From NCBI GenBank assembly GCA_017616705.1, contig JAFZXQ010000046.1, positions 1 through 19,029 of the forward strand: a stretch of 19,029 nt of DNA, written 5' to 3'. A model generated the notes under the pieces. The model saw only the letters and a list, made by a program, of their open reading frames with translations. It was not told the origin of the DNA and did not search any database. This document shows, piece after piece, positions 14,260 through 19,029 of the stretch. Source of the stretch: Clostridia bacterium (GTDB taxonomy: Bacteria > Bacillota > Clostridia > Christensenellales > UBA1242). The translations under genes and the position numbers were made by a program. How positions within the stretch are numbered: position 1 is the first letter of the stretch; every line of letters begins with the position of its first letter.

Positions 14260-14509
14260 AGCATATATTGGTTTTGCTATCAAAGGCAAAAAAACAATAA
14301 TTGGTGTTGACAATATAATCTTAAAGAAAAACGTTAAGGTTATTATCGTTTCACCAGAGTTAAGTGAAAACTCACTTAACAAATTAAAACAAAAAACCGA
14401 AACAAAAATAATTGTTTTAGATGGTTATTTGCCTGAAGGCGTTTTAGCGTTAGGAATAACTGATGCTAGCCTTGCGGGCGAAATAATTAAACAAACTGAA
14501 AATTGTTAG
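14243..14509 (+). CDS. ylxQ: L7Ae-family ribosomal/K-turn RNA-binding protein YlxQ
   Basis: 88 residues; start at the ATG 14243, not the TTG just before it, because AGGT lies seven bases upstream. The sequence follows the L7Ae/L30e fold: AYIGFAIKGKKTIIG, VIIVSPELSENSLNKLK, and GVLALGITDASLAGEII, equivalent to the LGxTD end of YlxQ proteins. These proteins bind kink-turn RNAs. A perfect 9-bp hairpin lies inside the gene (14359-14380). It overlaps ylxR, and infB starts 11 bases after its stop. Confidence 0.92.
   Translation: MNQKIKAYIGFAIKGKKTIIGVDNIILKKNVKVIIVSPELSENSLNKLKQKTETKIIVLDGYLPEGVLALGITDASLAGEIIKQTENC
14359..14380 (+). repeat. Inverted repeat within ylxQ
   Basis: GTTAAGTGA (14359-14367) and TCACTTAAC (14372-14380) form a perfect 9-bp stem with loop AAAC. 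No T-run follows, so it is not an intrinsic terminator. It encodes part of the SPELSENSLNK segment. Confidence 0.7.
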
Positions 14510-14520
14510 GAGGATAAAGT

Positions 14521-16983
14521 TTGGAACAACCACAAAACAAATCTAATTTAGATCTATCAAACATTAAAAGCGTTCAAGAAGAAATTAAGGCAAATTCTTT
14601 AGGCGTAATAATTGCTAATCTAAAAAAGCTCAGAAATAAAGCGGAGCTCGTTTTGGGTAAGCAAAAAGCAAAACTTCAAGCAAAACTTGATGAAATTAGC
14701 GCTAAGGCAAAACTTGAAGAAGAAAAAGCAAAACAAGAAAAGCAACTTCTTGAAAAGGAAGCTAAGAAACAAGAACAAGCAAAACCAGCTCAGCCTAAAG
14801 AGGCTAGGCCTTCTTCTGATGCAACAAAAACAAGATTCTTTGCTCGTGATAACGCTAATCCTAACGATTTTAAGAATAAGAGATTTAACCAATCAAGCGC
14901 TTATAAAGAGGGCGTTTCAAGCGGACAAAGAAAGAATCCTAATGGCGCTAAGTTTGGTCCTAATCAAAGGCCAATGAGCCCTAAAACCGGTTTATCTAGA
15001 ATAACTAAACCGGTTGAAACGTTTGACGCATCAAAACTTATTAAGAAAGACGTTAACCATGGCGCTAAAAAGAAAACCTTTGAAAAGGCTGACGATAAAA
15101 AGAGCATGAACAAAAAGGCTCTAATAAACAGGGGCTATATTGAAGACGTTAGTCTTGCTGATGAAGACTATGCTGGCGTTGGTGGCAAAAAGAGATCAAA
15201 GAAAACAAAAGAACAACAAACAGTTGTTGCTCCTAAGATTGATCACGCAGTTATAACAACTGAAAACTTAACCGTTAAACTTCTTGCCGAAAAAACAGGA
15301 AGACCAGTTACTGAAATAATGAGCAAATTCTTGATGCTTGGAATGATGGTTAATATTAACTCAAGCATTGATTTTGATAGCGCAGAGCTTATTGCTAGCG
15401 AATTAGGGGTTACTCTTGAAAGAAAACTTGAAAAATCTTTTGAAGAACAAGTTAAAGAAATCTATGACGCAGGTGAAGACGATTCTAACTTAGTTAAGCG
15501 CCCACCAGTTGTTACTGTTATGGGTCACGTTGACCATGGTAAAACAAGCCTTCTTGATGCAATTAGAAAAACTAATGTAACAAGCGGGGAAGCCGGCGGA
15601 ATAACTCAACACATTGGCGCTTACATGATTGAAGTTAACGGCGAGAAGATAACATTTATCGATACTCCTGGCCACGCAGCATTTAGCCAAATGAGAAAAC
15701 GTGGCGCTAATCTTACTGACGTTGCAATTTTAGTGGTTGCGGCTGATGACGGAGTTATGCCTCAAACTATTGAAGCAATTAAATATATCAAAGAAGCAAA
15801 AGTTCCAATGATTGTTGCAATTAACAAAATTGATGTTCCAACCGCGAATATTGACAAAATTAAGCAACAATTAACCGAACATGATGTTGTTCCAGAAGAA
15901 TGGGGTGGAGATGCCATTATGGTGCCAATTTCGGCGAAAACTGGCCAAAACCTTGATAAACTTCTTGAAATGATTTTATTTGTTAGCGAATATCAAAACT
16001 TAAGGGCTAACCCTAATCGTAACGCAACCGGAACAATTATTGAGTCAAAACTTGATAAGGGAATGGGTGCCGTTGCAACAGTTTTAGTTAAAAACGGAAC
16101 TTTAAAAGTTGGCGACTATTGCTTAGTTGGAACTAACTCAGGTAAAGTTAGGGCAATGACTGATGATAAAGGCAAACAAATTAAATCTGCTGGCCCAAGC
16201 GTTCCTGTTTCAATCCTTGGTTTAGGAAGCGTTCCTAATGCTGGTGACTCACTTTATGTTGTTGATGAAAAACTTGGCAAACAGGTAATTAGTGAGCGTG
16301 TTGAAAAAGAGAGAATGGGCTTAATTAAAAAGGCCGACACAAGCGTTGATGCGCTTATGGATAAAATAACAGAAAGCAACTTCAAAGATTATAATATTAT
16401 AATTAAAGGTGACGTTGCTGGTTCAGTTGAAGCATTATCTCAAACACTTGGCGCAATCGCTAACGAAGAAGTTAAAGTTAGATGTATTCATGGTGGAGTT
16501 GGCGCCATTAACGAAAACGACGTTATGCTTGCTCAAGCTTCAAACGCTGTTATTATTGGCTTTAACGTTAAACCAGATTTCAAGGCTAAAATATTAGCAG
16601 AAAAATATAAAGTTAATATCAAATTCTATAGAATAATCTATGAGGCTGTTGAATTTGTTACTGAAGCAATTGAAAAGCTTAAAACACCTAAGTTTAAAGA
16701 GGTTGTAACAGGTCATGCTGAAGTAAGACAATTATTCAAGGCTAGCAAAGTTGGAATTATTGCTGGATCACACATGCTTGATGGTAAAATTTCTAAAACA
16801 AATAAAGTTAGAATAACGAGAAACGATAAAGTTATTTTTGACGGCGATATTAACTCAATTCAACGTGAGAAAAATGAGGTTAAAGAAGTTGCTGCCGGAT
16901 TTGATTTTGGTATAACTTTTGTTAACTTTATTGACGTTAACGTTGGCGATATTATTGAATCTTATGCATTAGAGCAAATTTAA
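14521..16983 (+). CDS. infB: Translation initiation factor IF-2
   Basis: A GTPase that places fMet-tRNA on the 30S subunit and drives subunit joining. 820 residues from a TTG start (14521) backed by AGGAGGAT seven bases upstream. Layout: Lys/Gln/Ala-rich helical N-terminus (about 20-110), an Asn/Lys/Pro-rich disordered stretch, an IF2_N subdomain (about 240-300), the G domain with G1 GHVDHGKT (335-342), then [22 protein letters not shown] and SAKTGQN, and beta-barrel and C-terminal fMet-binding domains at the end (from about 500). All GTPase motifs are intact. rbfA follows 10 bases later; ylxP, which lies between them in B. subtilis, is absent. Confidence 0.98.
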   Translation: MEQPQNKSNLDLSNIKSVQEEIKANSLGVIIANLKKLRNKAELVLGKQKAKLQAKLDEISAKAKLEEEKAKQEKQLLEKEAKKQEQAKPAQPKEARPSSDATKTRFFARDNANPNDFKNKRFNQSSAYKEGVSSGQRKNPNGAKFGPNQRPMSPKTGLSRITKPVETFDASKLIKKDVNHGAKKKTFEKADDKKSMNKKALINRGYIEDVSLADEDYAGVGGKKRSKKTKEQQTVVAPKIDHAVITTENLTVKLLAEKTGRPVTEIMSKFLMLGMMVNINSSIDFDSAELIASELGVTLERKLEKSFEEQVKEIYDAGEDDSNLVKRPPVVTVMGHVDHGKTSLLDAIRKTNVTSGEAGGITQHIGAYMIEVNGEKITFIDTPGHAAFSQMRKRGANLTDVAILVVAADDGVMPQTIEAIKYIKEAKVPMIVAINKIDVPTANIDKIKQQLTEHDVVPEEWGGDAIMVPISAKTGQNLDKLLEMILFVSEYQNLRANPNRNATGTIIESKLDKGMGAVATVLVKNGTLKVGDYCLVGTNSGKVRAMTDDKGKQIKSAGPSVPVSILGLGSVPNAGDSLYVVDEKLGKQVISERVEKERMGLIKKADTSVDALMDKITESNFKDYNIIIKGDVAGSVEALSQTLGAIANEEVKVRCIHGGVGAINENDVMLAQASNAVIIGFNVKPDFKAKILAEKYKVNIKFYRIIYEAVEFVTEAIEKLKTPKFKEVVTGHAEVRQLFKASKVGIIAGSHMLDGKISKTNKVRITRNDKVIFDGDINSIQREKNEVKEVAAGFDFGITFVNFIDVNVGDIIESYALEQI
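14985..15015 (+). repeat. Inverted repeat within the infB N-terminal region
   Basis: AACCGGTTTA (14985-14994) and TAAACCGGTT (15006-15015) form a perfect 10-bp stem with an 11-nt loop, in the low-complexity part of infB. Each arm also contains the palindrome AACCGGTT. Confidence 0.7.
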
Positions 16984-16993
16984 GGAGAAAATA

Positions 16994-17341
16994 ATGGCAA
17001 AACCTATTAGAATTGCAAAAATTAATGCAGAAATTGTTAGAACAATTTCAAAGATTTTAACCGAACTTAATGATCCAGAAATTGTTAATTCTCTTATAAC
17101 CGTAACAAAAGCTAACACGAGTGAAGATTTTTATCAAACTAAGGTTTATGTTAGTATTTATGGTGATGAAGCGAAGAAACAAGCAGTTTTAGCCTCTCTT
17201 GAAAAGGCTAAGGGAAAAGTCAGAAGGGAACTTGCTTTAGGAATTGATTTAAGAATTGTTCCAGAAATTATTTGGGTTTTAGATGATTCACTTGAAACGA
17301 GTGAAAGGATAAACAAAATTCTTGAAGATTTAAAGGGATAA
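16994..17341 (+). CDS. rbfA: Ribosome-binding factor A
   Basis: A cold-shock-associated 30S maturation factor that binds near helix 1 of 16S rRNA. 115 residues, normal for the family. KH-type fold with INAEIVRTISKILTELNDPEI, VYVSIYGDEAKK, and the C-terminal LRIVPEIIWVLDDSLETSER (the family pattern is PELxFxxDxSxExxxRI). AAGGAG lies eight bases before the ATG. The neighbours infB and nrnA are spaced by 10 and 3 bases. Confidence 0.95.
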   Translation: MAKPIRIAKINAEIVRTISKILTELNDPEIVNSLITVTKANTSEDFYQTKVYVSIYGDEAKKQAVLASLEKAKGKVRRELALGIDLRIVPEIIWVLDDSLETSERINKILEDLKG

Positions 17342-17344
17342 GAA

Positions 17345-18304
17345 ATGCAAAATTCAATTTTTGATAAAATTAAAAATGCAAATAGCATAACCATTTTAAC
17401 GCACGCCAAAACTGATGGCGACGCAGTTGGTTCTGCGCTTGCATTTTTTTATTACGCTAAAGAACAGGGCAAAGAGGTTAATGTTTTAATAGACAGCACA
17501 ATTCCATCAAACCTTCTTTGGCTTCCTGGAATTGAAAGTATTAACTCTAAAAAGGTTAATGGCGGTGATCTCGCCATCGTTGTAGATTGCGCAACAGCGG
17601 AAAGGTTAGGAAGAAATAAATTTAAACTATCTTCATTTAAAGATACAATTTCAGTTGATCACCACCAAGATAACGAGCGTTTTGCTAAATTAAATTTAGT
17701 AAAACCTGGCTATTCATCAACGGCTGAATATGTTTATGATCTTTTTGTTAAATATGATCAAGAAATTTCGCCTGACATTGCTAGGAATATTTTAGTTGGA
17801 ATTTTAACTGACACAGGTGGTTTAAAGTTTAATAGCGCAACGCCTGACACGTTTAGAAAGGTTGCAAGCCTACTTGAAGTGGTTGATAAAAAAGCGGACT
17901 ACTTTTCAATGCCACTATTTCAAAGTTTGCCACACAAACTATTTATGCTTAAAAAATATGCTTATGATAATGTTAAGTTTTATAACAACAATGAAGTTGC
18001 AATTTTTGAATTAAGCCATGAAGACTTATTAAAGCTTGACGTTGATATAACTGACACTAAAATTATTTTAGATATCGCTTTAAGCCTTGAATCAATAAAA
18101 CTTATTGGCGCAATTTGTGAAGATTCTGATGGGGTTAATTATGTTTCATTAAGATCAAAATGTGATGTTGATGTTAGCAAAATTGCAGCGAAGTTTGGTG
18201 GGGGCGGTCACATTCAAGCGAGTGGCTGTAAAATAATTGGCGACTTTAAAAATGCAACAAAAATAATAACTGATGCTTTAATTAAAGGGTTAAAAGAATG
18301 TTAG
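17345..18304 (+). CDS. nrnA: DHH/DHHA1 phosphoesterase NrnA (nanoRNase / pAp phosphatase)
   Basis: Degrades short RNA oligonucleotides and dephosphorylates pAp; some relatives hydrolyse c-di-AMP products. 319 residues, as in B. subtilis NrnA. Metal ligands are visible: H20, D24, D26 (THAKTDGDAVGS; the common form has P where T23 stands), VVDCATAE, and the name-giving D105-H106-H107. The DHHA1 substrate domain ends with GGGGHIQASG (from residue 285). The ribosome site is AAAGGG, six bases before the ATG. It overlaps truB by 7 bases. Placement between rbfA and truB is common in Clostridia-type clusters. Confidence 0.94.
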   Translation: MQNSIFDKIKNANSITILTHAKTDGDAVGSALAFFYYAKEQGKEVNVLIDSTIPSNLLWLPGIESINSKKVNGGDLAIVVDCATAERLGRNKFKLSSFKDTISVDHHQDNERFAKLNLVKPGYSSTAEYVYDLFVKYDQEISPDIARNILVGILTDTGGLKFNSATPDTFRKVASLLEVVDKKADYFSMPLFQSLPHKLFMLKKYAYDNVKFYNNNEVAIFELSHEDLLKLDVDITDTKIILDIALSLESIKLIGAICEDSDGVNYVSLRSKCDVDVSKIAAKFGGGGHIQASGCKIIGDFKNATKIITDALIKGLKEC

Positions 18305-19029
18305 GCTTTCTTTGCGTAAATAAACCAAGAGGGATATCAAGTGCAAAGGTTGTTTCGCGCGTTAAATATTTAACTAAAGAAAAAGTTGGTCATCTTGGAA
18401 CACTTGATCCACTTGCCGAAGGGTTGCTTGTTATTGCAATTGGGAAGGCAACAAGGTTGTTTGATTATTTCTTAAATAAAGATAAAGTTTATATTGCTTC
18501 ATGTAAATTTGGTGAAGAAACTGACACTCTTGATCTTGGTGGTAAAGTTGTAAAAAACTGCAAAAACATACCAACAAAAGAGAAAATATTAGAAAAAATC
18601 GCTAAAATGATAGGAAAAAGCGAACAAATGCCACCGATTTATTCAGCAAAAAACATTGATGGAAAACGCGCTTATAGTTTAGCTAGAAGTGGTGAAGAGG
18701 TGAAACTAACGCCAAAAGAAATTGAAATTTATTCATTAGATTTGATTGATTTTAATGGTGAAAATTTAACATTAAGAATTCATTGTTCTAGCGGAACTTA
18801 TGTTAGAGCAATCTTTAGGGACTTGGCATTAAGCTTAAATTCTTGCGCAACAACAACCATGATAAAGCGTGAAAAAGCGGGTCTGTTTTCACTTGATAAT
18901 GCGATTGATTTTGAAAAACTTGATGAAAACATTATTAAAAACAACTTAATTTCAGTTCAAGATATTTTTAAAAATGAAAATAAAGTTATTTTAAATAAAA
19001 CGCGAATACAACACCTATATCAAGGAAAA
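18298..19029 (+). CDS. truB: tRNA pseudouridine-55 synthase, 3' end cut by window edge
   Basis: Makes pseudouridine 55 in the T-arm of tRNAs. The frame is open from the ATG at 18298 to the last base (244 codons), so the stop lies outside. The start begins MLGFLCVNKPRGISSAKVV, the TruB N-terminal motif; the catalytic residue is Asp37 in VGHLGTLDPLAEG. Later landmarks are QMPPIYSAKNIDGKRAYSLA and the SGTYVRAIFRDLA motif. AAAGGG lies eight bases upstream. The usual length is about 290-310, so some 50-60 C-terminal residues are probably missing. The start overlaps the end of nrnA by 7 bases. Confidence 0.95.
   Translation, partial: MLGFLCVNKPRGISSAKVVSRVKYLTKEKVGHLGTLDPLAEGLLVIAIGKATRLFDYFLNKDKVYIASCKFGEETDTLDLGGKVVKNCKNIPTKEKILEKIAKMIGKSEQMPPIYSAKNIDGKRAYSLARSGEEVKLTPKEIEIYSLDLIDFNGENLTLRIHCSSGTYVRAIFRDLALSLNSCATTTMIKREKAGLFSLDNAIDFEKLDENIIKNNLISVQDIFKNENKVILNKTRIQHLYQGK

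Noticed and set aside
14620..14892. Minus-strand open frame opposite the infB N-terminus
   Set aside because: Phe/Leu/Cys-rich antisense of a low-complexity Lys/Gln region; no start signals.
1..19029. CRISPR arrays, transposons, prophage genes, tRNA or rRNA genes
   Set aside because: No regularly spaced repeats, transposase-like proteins, terminal inverted repeats or cloverleaf sequences were seen; the intergenic regions are short and explained by promoters, leaders and terminators.

Overview
The window is AT-rich chromosomal DNA, very probably from a low-GC Bacillota (Firmicutes) bacterium. The evidence is the gene order from rpsB-tsf through frr-uppS-cdsA-rseP-(polC locus)-rimP-nusA-ylxR-ylxQ-infB-rbfA-nrnA-truB, which follows the Bacillus/Clostridium arrangement, together with strong AGGAGG-type ribosome binding sites and many extended -10 (TGn) promoters. 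The standard bacterial code fits: tryptophans are TGG and no gene needs UGA to be read as sense. I cannot name a genus. Nearly all of the window is housekeeping genes. There are no mobile elements, tRNAs, rRNAs or CRISPR arrays, and no gene-free stretch longer than 300 bases.

Layout. (1) 1-2000: the 3' part of an RluA-type pseudouridine synthase converges with asnS on the minus strand, with a shared bidirectional terminator between them. (2) 2000-2800: asnS and mscL are divergent, each with its own promoter; mscL carries an unusually long charged helical extension. (3) 2798-4654: an SDR reductase (minus) converges with mscL across another bidirectional terminator and diverges from alanine racemase. 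The SDR promoter is a consensus sigma-A promoter placed so close to the ATG that the mRNA should be leaderless. (4) 4664-6368: a terminator whose 3' arm overlaps the rpsB promoter, a structured rpsB 5' leader, then rpsB-tsf and a terminator. (5) 6384-11568: the frr-uppS-cdsA-rseP operon, ending in a PolC-derived protein with the N-terminal, OB and DEDDh exonuclease domains but no PHP and no polymerase domain. (6) 11577-12267: a one-gene unit of unknown function with its own promoter and terminator. (7) 12297-19029: the rimP-nusA-ylxR-ylxQ-infB-rbfA-nrnA-truB operon, starting with a leader hairpin that may be a NusA-sensitive attenuator. truB runs off the end.

How the genes work together. The rpsB/tsf/frr/infB/rbfA/rimP group supplies ribosome components, assembly factors and elongation, recycling and initiation factors. 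nusA, ylxR, ylxQ and nrnA belong to transcription and RNA metabolism. uppS and cdsA feed cell-wall and phospholipid synthesis, rseP handles membrane proteolysis, and alr makes D-alanine, so a peptidoglycan wall is likely.

The most notable feature is the polC locus. The gene sits in its usual chromosomal place but has been cut down to what looks like a free-standing proofreading exonuclease with the PolC N-terminal and OB modules. An orphan gene of unknown function follows it. Compared with the B. subtilis order, pyrH, dxr, proS and ylxP are also missing from the cluster.
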